Shown: in pieces, positions 26,419 to 35,898 of the stretch | Position numbering within the stretch: position 1 is the stretch's first letter | How the letters are laid out: each line of letters starts with the position of its first letter | NCBI RefSeq assembly: GCF_014638915.1 | Contig: NZ_BMFQ01000001.1 | Span: 1,005,142-1,069,141, forward strand | Direction of reading: 5' to 3' | Source of the DNA: Xanthomarina arctica | GTDB lineage: Bacteria > Bacteroidota > Bacteroidia > Flavobacteriales > Flavobacteriaceae | DNA: 64,000 nt | The notes under the pieces: model-generated | What the model saw: the letters and a program-made list of their open reading frames with translations, nothing else | The model's database searches: none | Told to the model about the DNA's origin: nothing | Program-made: the position numbers and the translations under genes

Positions 26419-27168
26419 TTATTTCTTTTTATTAACCTCGTTTATATACTTTTCCAAAGCCATGGTCATTGAAGGGGTTTCAGGTGTTGGAGCCGCAATA
26501 TCAACTCTTAATCCTTGATCTTCTGCAGCTTTAATGGTGGTATTTCCGAAAACGGCTATTCGCGTTTCATTCTGTTTGAATTCTGGGAAATTATGAAAAA
26601 GTGAATCAATTCCAGACGGACTGAAAAATACTAAAATGTCATATAAAACATCGGCTAAATCAGAGAGGTCGCTAATTACAGTTTTGTAAAAAACAGCTTC
26701 TTTCCAATTAACACCTAATTCGTTTAAAATTTTTGGTACTTCAGGTTTTAATTTATCAGTTGTAGGTAGTAAGAAATTTTCGTCCTTATATTTTTTAATT
26801 AAAGGAGATAATTCAGCAAAATTTCGTTTCCCAACATAAATCTTACGTTTTCTATAAACTACATATTTCTGAAGATAAAAGGCAACAGCTTCCGACTGAC
26901 AAAAATATTTCATAGAATCAGGAACCTTGAATCGCATTTCATCTGCAACTCTAAAGTAATGATCTACGGCATTTCTGCTTGTTAAAATTATTGCTGAGTA
27001 GTTTTTTAAATCAACTTTTTGTAATCTTATTTCTTTTGTATCAACTCCTTCGACATGAATAAAAGGTCTAAAGTCTATTTTAACTTTTTGCTTTTCTTGA
27101 AGATCAAAGTAAGGCGAATTTTCGATTTTAGGTTCTGGTTGAGATACTAAAATTGTTTTCACTTTCAT
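26419..27168 (-). CDS. hemD: uroporphyrinogen-III synthase
   Basis: HemD closes and inverts ring D of hydroxymethylbilane to make uroporphyrinogen III for heme. The 249-residue protein has the two-lobed fold with its recognisable segments: ILVSQPEPKI at the start, YSAIILTSRNAVDHYF near 58, YKTVISDLSD near 160 and LVFFSPSGIDSLF near 180, then IAVFGNTTIKAAEDQGLRVD and PTPETPSMTMALEKYI. Sequence conservation in this family is low, so the pattern of these segments is the main evidence. It lies 13 bases after the DUF4271 gene, a usual pairing in Flavobacteriaceae. Confidence 0.92.
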   Translation of the reverse strand: MKVKTILVSQPEPKIENSPYFDLQEKQKVKIDFRPFIHVEGVDTKEIRLQKVDLKNYSAIILTSRNAVDHYFRVADEMRFKVPDSMKYFCQSEAVAFYLQKYVVYRKRKIYVGKRNFAELSPLIKKYKDENFLLPTTDKLKPEVPKILNELGVNWKEAVFYKTVISDLSDLADVLYDILVFFSPSGIDSLFHNFPEFKQNETRIAVFGNTTIKAAEDQGLRVDIAAPTPETPSMTMALEKYINEVNKKK

Positions 27169-27181
27169 AGGCTAGAATGTG

Positions 27182-27835
27182 TTATACTTTGTTTTCTATT
27201 AGAACCTTATATACTATTAGATAAGGTCCAATTTCGAGTGCGCAAAGATATAAAATAAAATAGAAAAAATCTCTTTTAATTAAATTAAGATTTGATTTAT
27301 AGGAAGTAAGCAAACCTATGGTGTTTATTAAGACTAAAAGGATAATAGCACTAAAAATTAAAGTCTCATTTGGAGAAATACTAAAAAGAAAAATAACATT
27401 TAGAGGAATTAGCACAAGTCCTAAGAAATTTTTATAGCTAGTTTTTTGAAATAAATACCTATCTATTAAATTGTCGATACTAAAAAGACTCCCGATAAGT
27501 CTTTCCAGTAAAACTTTAATTAAAATAAAGACACCGATACCAAGCATCAGTTTTAAAATAATTGGAAGAGATATTTCAATATTTTCAAATAGTGTATTGT
27601 AACTTATAAAGCTAAATATGGAAGCTGAAAATATGAGGTTGAAAAACAAAAGGCCATCAAATAAATCGATAAATTTTTGATCTTTAGAATAGATTTTTAA
27701 ATAACTAGAATTAATTAAAATAGAAGCAAATTGATTGAATCTTTTTTCGAATAATAATTTAGTTATTGCCACAAAGACAAGGCTAATTACAATTAATATT
27801 ATGAAAAAATCGTTAGAGAATATTGGACGTAACAT
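27182..27835 (-). CDS. DUF4271 integral membrane protein
   Basis: The 217-residue product has about six hydrophobic segments and no signal peptide. It fits the Bacteroidota-only family DUF4271, whose members sit beside hemD: the sequence MLRPIFSNDFFIILIVIS at the start and RDFFYFILYLCALEIGPYL near the end are typical. The biochemical role is unknown. Coupling with hemD suggests a link to heme handling, but that is inferred only from position. Confidence 0.88.
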   Translation of the reverse strand: MLRPIFSNDFFIILIVISLVFVAITKLLFEKRFNQFASILINSSYLKIYSKDQKFIDLFDGLLFFNLIFSASIFSFISYNTLFENIEISLPIILKLMLGIGVFILIKVLLERLIGSLFSIDNLIDRYLFQKTSYKNFLGLVLIPLNVIFLFSISPNETLIFSAIILLVLINTIGLLTSYKSNLNLIKRDFFYFILYLCALEIGPYLIVYKVLIENKV

Positions 27836-27915
27836 GTTGTAAAATTATTATAAAAAATAATACTTATTTCATATTTTTTAAGGAATATTTAAAAAACTAT
27901 CTCTTTTAAATAGTT

Positions 27916-27923
27916 TACATTTG
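27916..27923 (+). promoter_or_regulatory. promoter -7 box before the GT2 gene
   Basis: TACATTTG matches TAnnTTTG and lies 20 bases before the glycosyltransferase ATG; the -33 region has only TTTA-like text. It would drive the GT2-pyrC-DUF4296 operon. Confidence 0.5.
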
Positions 27924-27943
27924 TTGAAATTATACACTTTTTA

Positions 27944-28669
27944 ATGAAAGACGCTATTGTCATTATCCCAACCTATAATGAAATAGAGAATATAGAAGCT
28001 ATCATAAAAGCTGTATTTTCTCAAGATAAAGCGTTTCATATTTTAGTGGTGGATGATAATTCCCCCGATTTAACTGCTGCAAAGGTACAAGAATTGCAAC
28101 AAGAGTTTAATGATAAATTATTCTTATTAAATCGAGATAAAAAAACAGGTTTGGGCACAGCTTATATCGCCGGATTTAAATGGTGTTTAGAAAAGGATTA
28201 TCAGTATATTTTTGAAATGGATGCCGATTTTTCACATAATCCAGACGATTTAATCCAACTGTATAACGCTTGTTTTTTGGAGCATGCAGATGTGGCTATC
28301 GGTTCTAGATACATAGATGGTGTAAACGTTGTAAATTGGCCAATGAGTCGTATTTTACTATCGTATTTCGCTTCAAAATATGTCCGATTTATTACAAGAA
28401 TGAAAATACAGGATACAACAGCTGGTTTTGTCTGTTATAAAAGAAACGTTCTAGAAACTATTAATCTAGATAAAATTGAGTTTGTAGGTTATGCGTTTCA
28501 AATAGAAATGAAATTTAAAGCTTATTTAAAAAAGTTTCAAATTGTTGAAGTGCCAGTAATTTTTACCGACAGAAAAAAAGGAAAATCTAAAATGAGTGGA
28601 GGCATTATTTCCGAAGCTATTTTTGGAGTTATTAAAATGAAATTAAAAAGTATTTTCAACAACAAATAA
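27944..28669 (+). CDS. polyprenol monophosphomannose synthase-like glycosyltransferase (GT2)
   Basis: The 241-residue protein is a GT-A fold family 2 transferase of the Dpm1 type: it moves a sugar, usually mannose, from a nucleotide to a polyprenyl phosphate at the inner membrane face. Visible parts are IIPTYNEIENIEAII, VVDDNSPDLTA, the metal-binding EMDADFSHNPDDL (DAD), GSRYIDG and the C-terminal FTDRKKGKSKMSGGII, which are all Dpm1-like. No C-terminal membrane helices follow, as in soluble members. It overlaps functionally with nothing nearby, but shares an operon with pyrC (1-base gap). Confidence 0.9.
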   Translation: MKDAIVIIPTYNEIENIEAIIKAVFSQDKAFHILVVDDNSPDLTAAKVQELQQEFNDKLFLLNRDKKTGLGTAYIAGFKWCLEKDYQYIFEMDADFSHNPDDLIQLYNACFLEHADVAIGSRYIDGVNVVNWPMSRILLSYFASKYVRFITRMKIQDTTAGFVCYKRNVLETINLDKIEFVGYAFQIEMKFKAYLKKFQIVEVPVIFTDRKKGKSKMSGGIISEAIFGVIKMKLKSIFNNK

Positions 28670-28670
28670 T

Positions 28671-30011
28671 ATGAGTACGATACTAATTAAGAATGCGAAA
28701 ATAGTTAACGAAGGAGAGATTTTTGAAGGAGACATTCTAGTTGAAAATGATATAATAAAAGAAATATCTATTTCTATTAGTGCCAAATCCTCAGAGGTGC
28801 AGATAATTGATGCCGAAGGTAATTATGTTATTCCAGGTGTTATCGACGATCAGGTGCATTTTAGAGAGCCAGGTTTAACCCAAAAGGCAACCATTGAAAC
28901 GGAATCTAAAGCCGCTATAGCTGGAGGGATAACGTCTTACATAGAAATGCCCAATACCAATCCGCAAACCACTACTATTGAAGCTTTAAATGATAAATTT
29001 AAAATTGCTGAAGAAACATCCTACGCCAACTATTCATTTATGTTTGGTGGTACAAACGATAATCTGGACGAAATTTTAAAAGTAAATCCTAAAGAGGTGG
29101 CGGGATTAAAATTATTTTTAGGTTCTTCAACTGGAAATATGCTGGTTGATAACCCAGAAGTACTAGAAAAGATATTTTCAAGTACAGACATGATTATTTC
29201 AGTTCATTGTGAAGATGAAGCTACTATACAAGCAAATTTAGAAATATATAAAAAGGAATATGGAGACGATATTCCTATCAAACTTCATCCACATATTAGA
29301 AGCGATAAAGCGTGTTATATTTCATCATCAAAAGCTATCGAATTAGCAAAGAAAACAGGAGCTAGATTGCATGTGTTTCATGTTTCTACTGGAATAGAAA
29401 CCAAATTGTTTTCGAATAAAATTCCATTAAAAGATAAAAAGATAACTGCTGAAGTTTGCGTACATCATCTTTGGTTTAGTGAAGAAGATTATGAAGCCAA
29501 AGGCACTTTAATAAAGTGGAATCCGGCCGTTAAAACAGCAAAAGATAGAGATGAACTTTGGAAAGCTCTTTTAGATGGTAGAATAGATGTGCTAGCTACA
29601 GACCATGCGCCACATACACTAGAGGAAAAGAGACAAGTTTACACCAAAGCACCTTCTGGAGGTCCGTTAGTACAACATGCATTGGTAGCTATGTTAGAAG
29701 CACATCATAAAGGAAAAATTTCTATAGAAAAGGTCGTTGAAAAAATGTGTCATAATCCTGCCATACTTTTTCAAATTGAAAAAAGAGGCTTTTTAAAAGA
29801 AGGCTATTTTGCCGATTTAGTAATTGTAAACCTTAATAAACCTTGGACAGTTAATAAGCAAAATATACTATACAAATGTGGTTGGTCTCCATTTGAAGGA
29901 ACAGCTTTTAAATCTAGAGTGACACATACTATTTTGAATGGTCATTTAGTTTATGAGAATTCTAAACTAAGTGCTTCCAAACATGGGAAACGATTAACTT
30001 TCAACAGATAA
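28671..30011 (+). CDS. pyrC: dihydroorotase
   Basis: Dihydroorotase closes carbamoyl-aspartate to dihydroorotate in pyrimidine synthesis. The 446-residue length fits the class I amidohydrolases. The motif at 59-67 reads DDQVHFREP: the usual first metal histidine of the HxH pair is Gln61 while His63 and Arg65 remain. Other metal positions look normal: Lys in GLKLFLGSSTGNM (the carbamylated lysine), His in SVHCED, His in HVFHVSTG and Asp in LATDHAPHT. The Gln variant is, to my memory, usual in Bacteroidota. The gene is followed with no gap by the DUF4296 gene. Confidence 0.94.
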   Translation: MSTILIKNAKIVNEGEIFEGDILVENDIIKEISISISAKSSEVQIIDAEGNYVIPGVIDDQVHFREPGLTQKATIETESKAAIAGGITSYIEMPNTNPQTTTIEALNDKFKIAEETSYANYSFMFGGTNDNLDEILKVNPKEVAGLKLFLGSSTGNMLVDNPEVLEKIFSSTDMIISVHCEDEATIQANLEIYKKEYGDDIPIKLHPHIRSDKACYISSSKAIELAKKTGARLHVFHVSTGIETKLFSNKIPLKDKKITAEVCVHHLWFSEEDYEAKGTLIKWNPAVKTAKDRDELWKALLDGRIDVLATDHAPHTLEEKRQVYTKAPSGGPLVQHALVAMLEAHHKGKISIEKVVEKMCHNPAILFQIEKRGFLKEGYFADLVIVNLNKPWTVNKQNILYKCGWSPFEGTAFKSRVTHTILNGHLVYENSKLSASKHGKRLTFNR

Positions 30012-30479
30012 ATGAGGAAAATACTTACAGTCATAACGTTGTTTGCTTTTTTAATTGCTTGTAGTAATTCTGCAAAAATAAAAAAGCCGAAGAATTTAAT
30101 TCCTAAGGAGCAGATGGCTGATATTTTAATAGATGTGGCATTAATAAATTCCGCAAAAGGCATTAATAAATCTGTTATAGAAAAAAATGGGATTATTCCT
30201 GATGCTTATATTTATAAGAAGCACAACATAGACAGTTTGCAATTTGTTTTAAGTAATGAATATTATACCTATAACATAAAAGTCTATCAAGAAATAATAT
30301 TGAAAGTGGATGATAGTCTTAAAAATCTAAGAATTAAATACGAAACTTTAGCAGATAGAGATCATGACGAACTTATGATTTTAGATTCAATAAAAAAATC
30401 TAAACGTAAAGTTAAAGAGTTACTTAAAGAACCTCTTAAAGAGAATCCAATTCCACCTAAAGATTTAAAAAAGAATTAG
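30012..30479 (+). CDS. DUF4296 lipoprotein
   Basis: The 155-residue lipoprotein has signal LIACSNSA (Cys17) and the DUF4296 core (LIPKEQMADILIDVALINSAKG and YYTYNIKVYQEIILKVDDSLKNL). The family is limited to Bacteroidota and has no known function. Its ATG directly follows the pyrC stop, so it is co-transcribed. Its last four bases overlap the 3' end of the convergent epimerase-type gene. The C-terminal tail is Lys/Pro-rich and probably disordered. Confidence 0.88.
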   Translation: MRKILTVITLFAFLIACSNSAKIKKPKNLIPKEQMADILIDVALINSAKGINKSVIEKNGIIPDAYIYKKHNIDSLQFVLSNEYYTYNIKVYQEIILKVDDSLKNLRIKYETLADRDHDELMILDSIKKSKRKVKELLKEPLKENPIPPKDLKKN

Positions 30480-31483
30480 TGTTCCTTTATAAAAATAGAA
30501 GAAACGGCTTCAATACTTTTATCTATTGGTATGAACGTGTAATTTAAAAGTGTTTTAATTTTAGAATTGTTATAAGCAGATTTAGTTTCTAAGCTGTTTG
30601 CTAATTGTTTACTTAGGGTTCGCGGTTTTCCTGTTAACTTATGGTGAATCCAGTCTAATCTCCATCCTAAATTTAATAAAAAGGAACCTGCTTTTTTAGT
30701 TGGCGCTTTCACTCTTAGCGTCTTAGCAATCTGATTTATAAAATCTTTGTAAGACATGTTTTCCGCTACCAAAATAAAACGTTCGTTTTTAATTTGACCT
30801 TCCATGAGTCTTATCATACAAGTTACCACATCAAAAACAGCCACATAGCCTACAGCACCTTCTGTAAAAAAAGGCAAACCTTTATAGACTTTTTCAAAAA
30901 TATTACCACTGCCATATTCCCAAATTCCTGGGCCAATTATAACACCTGGATTAACTATTACAACATCTAAACCTTCTTGAGTGCCTCGCCATACTTCCAT
31001 TTCAGCACCATATTTTGTAATGCCATATACACTGTTGTCAGCTTCAGGATTCCAAATAGTTTCTTCATCATCTATATCGCTATTAATTGCTGTTCCTATG
31101 GTTGCAATAGAACTGACATAGCAAAGTTTTTCAACATGATTGGCAATGCAAAAGTTAACGATATTGGCTGTGCCCTCAATATTAGTTTTTCTTAATAAAT
31201 GGTATTTGTTGGGTTCAAAAGAAACAAAGGCGGCGCAATGATACACATAAGTGACATCTTTAAAAGCTTCAGTTAATAAAGAAATATCTAGCAAATCGGC
31301 TTTAACCCAAACAATTTTTTTGAAGAGTTCCTCAGGGTTTTTACAATAATAAGAGAATACTTTTTTTACGATAGAAAGTTTTTTTTCGTCCCTATAAATT
31401 GCTTTTATAGGTTTATCTTCTTTTATAAGTTCGTATAATAAATGCGAACCAACCAATCCAGTACCTCCAGTAACTAATATCAT
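30476..31483 (-). CDS. NAD-dependent epimerase/dehydratase family protein
   Basis: The 335-residue protein is an extended short-chain dehydrogenase with a Rossmann fold: ILVTGGTGLVGSHLLYEL at 2-19 binds NAD(P), YHCAAFVSF is the NNAG-like strand, and YGITKYGAE near 153-161 holds the catalytic YxxxK. The later KPRTLSKQLANSLETKSAYNN is typical of 3-beta-HSD or dihydroflavonol-reductase-like members. The substrate is not known. It converges with the DUF4296 gene with a 4-base overlap and faces away from tyrS. Confidence 0.9.
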   Translation of the reverse strand: MILVTGGTGLVGSHLLYELIKEDKPIKAIYRDEKKLSIVKKVFSYYCKNPEELFKKIVWVKADLLDISLLTEAFKDVTYVYHCAAFVSFEPNKYHLLRKTNIEGTANIVNFCIANHVEKLCYVSSIATIGTAINSDIDDEETIWNPEADNSVYGITKYGAEMEVWRGTQEGLDVVIVNPGVIIGPGIWEYGSGNIFEKVYKGLPFFTEGAVGYVAVFDVVTCMIRLMEGQIKNERFILVAENMSYKDFINQIAKTLRVKAPTKKAGSFLLNLGWRLDWIHHKLTGKPRTLSKQLANSLETKSAYNNSKIKTLLNYTFIPIDKSIEAVSSIFIKEH

Positions 31484-31537
31484 GAAACTAAAGTAAAGAA
31501 TTATTAATAAAGAGATAGTAATTATTCATTGATTTTT

Positions 31538-31545
31538 ATCTTTGC
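31538..31545 (+). promoter_or_regulatory. tyrS promoter -7 box
   Basis: TATCTTTG fits TAnnTTTG and lies 27 bases before the tyrS ATG. No convincing -33 box was seen. Confidence 0.45.
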
Positions 31546-31572
31546 CCAAATAAAACGATTAAAACAGGAATA

Positions 31573-32880
31573 ATGGCTAATAAATTTGTTGAAGAGCTAC
31601 GTTGGAGAGGAATGGTACACGATATCATGCCAGGAACTGAAGAACAATTAAATAAGGAAAGCACCACAGCTTATATTGGTTTCGATCCCACTTCAGATTC
31701 TTTACATATAGGTAGTTTGGTGCCTATTATCTTATTAATGCATCTTGAAAAAGCAGGACATAAACCTGTTGCCTTGGTTGGTGGAGCTACAGGAATGATT
31801 GGAGATCCTTCTGGAAAAAGCGATGAGCGTAATTTATTAAACGAAGAGACTTTAAATAAGAATGTTGAAGGTATAAAAAATGTGTTGTCACGTTTTTTGG
31901 ACTTTAACTCTGAAGCAGCAAATGCACCTATATTAGTAAATAACTACGATTGGATGAAAACATTTTCATTCATCGATTTTGCTAGAGATGTTGGAAAACG
32001 AATTACCGTAAACTACATGATGGCAAAAGATTCTGTGAAAAAACGTCTTTCTGGGGAAGAAGGAAATGTGGGAATGTCTTTTACTGAATTTACATATCAA
32101 TTAATTCAAGGGTATGATTTTTACCATTTACACAAAAACTACAATTGCTTATTGCAAATGGGAGGAAGTGACCAATGGGGAAATATCACCACTGGAACCG
32201 AATTGGTAAGACGTATGAATGTGGATGAACAAGCCAAAGCATTTGCTATGACTTGTCCGTTAATTACTAAAGCAGATGGCTCAAAATTCGGAAAAAGCGA
32301 AGGTGGAAATATCTGGTTGGATACAGATAAAACATCGGTTTATAAATTTTACCAGTTTTGGTTAAATACAAGTGATGAGGATGCAGAAAAGTATATTAAA
32401 ATATTTACGTTCTTAGATAAAGTAACAATTGAAGCATTAGTTGAAGAGCATAAGCAAATGCCACATTTACGTTTGTTACAAAAGCGCTTAGCTGAAGAAG
32501 TAACTACCTTGGTTCATTCCAAAGCCGATTTTGATAATGCTGAAAAAGCTTCAAATATTCTTTTTAGCAAATCTTTTAAAGAAGATATTAAAACCTTAGA
32601 TGAAGGAACTTTTTTAGATGTTTTTGAAGGTGTGCCGTTGGCAGAGATTTCTCAAGCAGATTTAAATGAAGGTTTCGATATGATTGCTGCTTTATCCGCA
32701 AAAACAGACTTCTTAGCATCTAATAGCGAAGCTAGAAGAGCTTTAAAGGAAAATGCGGTATCTGTAAATAAAGAAAAGGTTGATGAAGGTTATCAGTTAA
32801 CTTCTGAAGACTTAATAAACAACAAATATATTATCCTTAATAAAGGAAAGAAAAACACCTATATTATTAAAGTGGTTTAA
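31573..32880 (+). CDS. tyrS: tyrosine-tRNA ligase
   Basis: TyrRS charges tRNA-Tyr. The 435-residue protein is a class I synthetase of the bacterial TyrS type: HIGSL at 45-49 is the HIGH motif, [12 protein letters not shown] near 195 binds tyrosine, and KFGKSEGG near 236 is the KMSKS loop. The last 65 residues form an S4 RNA-binding domain ([19 protein letters not shown]). It is transcribed alone with its own terminator. Confidence 0.98.
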   Translation: MANKFVEELRWRGMVHDIMPGTEEQLNKESTTAYIGFDPTSDSLHIGSLVPIILLMHLEKAGHKPVALVGGATGMIGDPSGKSDERNLLNEETLNKNVEGIKNVLSRFLDFNSEAANAPILVNNYDWMKTFSFIDFARDVGKRITVNYMMAKDSVKKRLSGEEGNVGMSFTEFTYQLIQGYDFYHLHKNYNCLLQMGGSDQWGNITTGTELVRRMNVDEQAKAFAMTCPLITKADGSKFGKSEGGNIWLDTDKTSVYKFYQFWLNTSDEDAEKYIKIFTFLDKVTIEALVEEHKQMPHLRLLQKRLAEEVTTLVHSKADFDNAEKASNILFSKSFKEDIKTLDEGTFLDVFEGVPLAEISQADLNEGFDMIAALSAKTDFLASNSEARRALKENAVSVNKEKVDEGYQLTSEDLINNKYIILNKGKKNTYIIKVV

Positions 32881-32885
32881 AAAAT

Positions 32886-32917
32886 AATAAGGTCCCGAAA
32901 TTATCGGGACCTTATTT
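32886..32917. terminator. terminator between tyrS and the LuxE-like gene
   Basis: AATAAGGTCCCGA and TCGGGACCTTATT make a perfect 13-bp stem with a 5-base loop between two convergent genes. Confidence 0.88.
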
Positions 32918-32985
32918 ACTAAAAACTAACTAACCAATCTTCTCTTTTACAGAGCGATTAATTGGTCGTAATAGGTTATTTGACC

Positions 32986-33966
32986 TTACAATGCCATTAA
33001 ATTACAGCCTCTAATATCAGAATTATCAAATCTTCCAATAATTTCAAAAGCTCCATTATTATATACACGACCTAAATCTTGTGTGGCAATAAAAGAACAG
33101 GAATTTATATTGGCTAAATCTATAATATTAATCCCTCCAGTTTTATTGTTTTCTAAAATAGTTAAGGCATCTTCTGGATCTCTAGCAAAAATCTTCATGG
33201 TTTTAGAACATTCAAAAACACCATTTCCTTTAGAATAGCCTTGACTCAATAATTCGGTCATACCATATTCGCTATGAATATTATCAACGCCGAAGCCTTC
33301 TTTTAAGATAGAGTGAAGTTCATTTCTTACTAATTCTTTACGTCTCCCTTTCATGCCCCCAGTTTCCATTACAATGGTGTTTTTTAACTGAAACTGATGA
33401 CTTTCTACTAAATCTAAAAGGGCGAAACTAACACCAATTAAAAGTACATTTTCACCTTGAGCCTCTAATTCAATTAAAGTATCTTTTAACTCTGAAAGAT
33501 TGTCCAAATAAAAACCACTTTTAGGTTTCAGGGATTGCTTTATTAAAGAGTCCACCATATAGATTAACGAAGACCCATCACGTTCTAAATAACTAGGTAA
33601 TAAAGCTAGAATGGTATAATCTTCTATAGGTCCATAAAACTGCTTAAAACCTTCATTAAAGCTATTTTCGTAGATGTTTAAATCGGTTACTAAATGTTTG
33701 CTAGTTATGCTTCCAGTAGTTCCAGAGCTAGAAAATGTTTTTTGAACAGGTTGTTTTGAACTCAAGATATCATGAGTTTTAAAAAACTGAATAGGTAGGA
33801 AAGGAATCTCTTTTAAAGATTTAATATCGCTTGGATTTTTATAAAGTAAATCACAAAAGGAGCGATAGACAGCATTATGATCAAATTGAAATTTGAAGGT
33901 TTTAAAAGCCAGAGCTTCAAATTCCTTTTCGGTATTGATATTAAATAGGTTTCCTGTGTCTATCAT
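32986..33966 (-). CDS. LuxE/PaaK-family acyl-activating enzyme
   Basis: The 326-residue protein has the adenylate-forming core of LuxE acyl-protein synthetases: FLPIQFFKTHDI near 56, the phosphate loop FSSSGTTGS near 82, METGGMKGRR near 200 and HSEYGMTELLSQGY near 233 (the ATP-binding Y-G-M-T-E motif). It likely activates a carboxylic acid as acyl-AMP. In Flavobacteriaceae such genes stand alone and have been tied only loosely to acyl transfer. No luxCD partner is present, so bioluminescence is not implied. Confidence 0.88.
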   Translation of the reverse strand: MIDTGNLFNINTEKEFEALAFKTFKFQFDHNAVYRSFCDLLYKNPSDIKSLKEIPFLPIQFFKTHDILSSKQPVQKTFSSSGTTGSITSKHLVTDLNIYENSFNEGFKQFYGPIEDYTILALLPSYLERDGSSLIYMVDSLIKQSLKPKSGFYLDNLSELKDTLIELEAQGENVLLIGVSFALLDLVESHQFQLKNTIVMETGGMKGRRKELVRNELHSILKEGFGVDNIHSEYGMTELLSQGYSKGNGVFECSKTMKIFARDPEDALTILENNKTGGINIIDLANINSCSFIATQDLGRVYNNGAFEIIGRFDNSDIRGCNLMAL

Positions 33967-33976
33967 TTTGAATTAA

Positions 33977-33993
33977 GTCTCGAGACAAAAGTA
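33977..33993 (-). promoter_or_regulatory. promoter -7 box with 10-bp palindrome, LuxE-like gene
   Basis: TACTTTTG on the minus strand (33993 down to 33986) fits the -7 box. The perfect palindrome GTCTCGAGAC (33977-33986) follows at the expected transcription start. Confidence 0.4.
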
Positions 33994-34002
33994 TGTAAAA
34001 TA

Positions 34003-34036
34003 AAAAAGCGTTACCAAATTTTGATAACGCTTTTAA
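34003..34036 (-). terminator. terminator after the type A sorting-domain gene
   Basis: AAAAGCGTTA and TAACGCTTTT pair around a CAAATTTTGA loop, with T-run on the minus strand. Confidence 0.85.
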
Positions 34037-34055
34037 AATGTATTATAACAAATGA

Positions 34056-35783
34056 TTATCTAACCACTAATTTTTTAGTAATTGTTTGACCATCTTGAGC
34101 TATTTTCATAATGTAAACACCAGTAGTTAATGAAGATACATTAAGTCTGTTATTATTTACAGTATTGTTTAATACTTGTTTTCCTAAGATATCAAAAATG
34201 GTAACGCTAATAACATCATTAGTTTTGCTAGTAATATTTACAAATCCAGTTGAAGTTGGGTTAGGATAAACGTTAAAGTTACTTAATTCAAAAACGTTAG
34301 CAGACAAAGTAACATCTAATAAAGATCTTGAACTTATCTGTGGAGCACCACCAAACTCACCAATTAAACCAACTAAAGGCGCAGCTCCAGAAGGGATAGT
34401 TTGGTCAATGTAATCAGCTTCGTTAAAAGGTCTGAAAAACATAGAGTTAGTTGAAGCATCAGAAATATCGTAATTCGTATTGGTTTCAAAAGTTCCACCA
34501 GCGTCAGCAAATGTTGTACTGTTAATTCGTACTAATTCAGATTCATATTGTTCCCAATCAGTAAGAAGAGTAGCAATTGTAACTACTTGAGGTGTTACTG
34601 TAGTTCCTGTGGTAACAGAAGCATCAGAAACAGGGATAAATTGTAAAACACCATTAAATTCTGATGCTTGTCCCATTAAACCAGACATACCGTCTCCAAT
34701 AGCAAAAGTTGTTGAAATATTTCCTGATGTATCATCTATTAATATTCCAGCAGTTGCATCTTGGATATATTTTTGATTTCTACTAGCTCTTGTAAAAGTA
34801 ACAGTAGGGATGCTTGTTAATTGATAATAAGCTCCAGTTCCGTTAGCAATAAAATCAGCTCTTAATGCAGCTAAATCTGCAACAACGGTAGCAGAAGCTA
34901 CTGAAAAGTTTACAGTAGATTCTACTGCAGGTGAAATTGGAGTATGAGAGTCATCAACTAATTGCATAAATACAGCATAAGATGTTCCGTCAGTTACTGT
35001 AATAACTTCATCATCTGTATCGTATTTCATTGGTTGTGCAGTTCCATTAATGGTCCAATGAATATGTCCATCGAATCCACTTCCAGTAGCACCAACATTA
35101 AAATTTTGTACATTAATTGAAAGGATAGCAGTAGTTGTTCCAGGAGTTAATGTTGCACCTTCCGCAGGTGTTAAAATAGTTAATGCAGGCTCAGTAGAAC
35201 CCATTGTAGTATAAGTTCCAATTGGAAATTGAGAAGTACAAGTTGCATTATCTGAACAGCCATCTGTTGCATTAGCACCACTAAAAGACCAATTTGTTTC
35301 AACAAAAGTAGTTCCATCAGGTCCTGTTCCATCAACTCTATAAGCCCAACCATCTAAATAATCCCATGGTAATCCAGTACCATCGATGTTAATATCTCCA
35401 AAAGTGTCAATAACATTTCCATTAAAGAATAACTCCAAGGCATCATCACCATTCACGTTCGCGGAAGAATCGTCATAATCTCCAGTAATACCAAAATAGG
35501 TCATTAAAGAACCTGGATTCGATCCTTCATTATAAATATAAATAAAGTCTCCAGCAGTTGCAGTTCCAGTGAAAGTGATTTCTTCACCATCAGAGCCACC
35601 ACCATTGTTAGCAGATCCAAAACCGTATAGAGAAAGGTCAGAAATATCGTTTGCAACGTATATTTCTATTAATTTAGGTGTTCCTCCAGTTAATGGGCCA
35701 TCAAATGCTCCAGTGATAATCATGTCTTGACCATAAGTTAAGGTAGCCATGAATGTTAATAATAATAAGTAAATTTTTTTCAT
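34056..35783 (-). CDS. secreted lamin-tail-like protein with T9SS type A sorting domain
   Basis: The 575-residue protein has a signal peptide (ending ATLTYGQD) and a lamin-tail-like domain at about 20-150 (LIEIYVANDISDLSLYGFG, EITFTGTATAGDFIYIYNEG, GDDALELFFNGNVIDTFGD). A middle part (about 195-300) looks Ig-like, and about 305-470 resembles OB/DUF5689-type domains found beside secreted nucleases. The final 75 residues are a type A sorting tail (FNVYPNPTSTGFVNITSK, ending KKLVVR). T9SS would secrete it and cut the tail or attach the protein to A-LPS. No catalytic domain is visible. The gene has its own promoter and terminator. Confidence 0.92.
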   Translation of the reverse strand: MKKIYLLLLTFMATLTYGQDMIITGAFDGPLTGGTPKLIEIYVANDISDLSLYGFGSANNGGGSDGEEITFTGTATAGDFIYIYNEGSNPGSLMTYFGITGDYDDSSANVNGDDALELFFNGNVIDTFGDINIDGTGLPWDYLDGWAYRVDGTGPDGTTFVETNWSFSGANATDGCSDNATCTSQFPIGTYTTMGSTEPALTILTPAEGATLTPGTTTAILSINVQNFNVGATGSGFDGHIHWTINGTAQPMKYDTDDEVITVTDGTSYAVFMQLVDDSHTPISPAVESTVNFSVASATVVADLAALRADFIANGTGAYYQLTSIPTVTFTRASRNQKYIQDATAGILIDDTSGNISTTFAIGDGMSGLMGQASEFNGVLQFIPVSDASVTTGTTVTPQVVTIATLLTDWEQYESELVRINSTTFADAGGTFETNTNYDISDASTNSMFFRPFNEADYIDQTIPSGAAPLVGLIGEFGGAPQISSRSLLDVTLSANVFELSNFNVYPNPTSTGFVNITSKTNDVISVTIFDILGKQVLNNTVNNNRLNVSSLTTGVYIMKIAQDGQTITKKLVVR

Positions 35784-35814
35784 AATTGATTGTTTATATA
35801 AATAATTAAGGAAA

Positions 35815-35822
35815 CAAATATA
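35815..35822 (-). promoter_or_regulatory. promoter -7 box of the lamin-tail gene
   Basis: TATATTTG on the minus strand lies about 30 bases before the start codon and fits TAnnTTTG. Confidence 0.5.
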
Positions 35823-35898
35823 AGAATTTAATGCCTAAAAAATATTAGAAACAACAATTAATTAGCTATTTTACAATATAATAACATGGAAGTAATAA

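Noticed and set aside
32986-33966. LuxE-like gene as evidence for bioluminescence.
   Set aside because: No luxC, luxD, luxA or luxB is present and this enzyme family has other uses in Bacteroidota.
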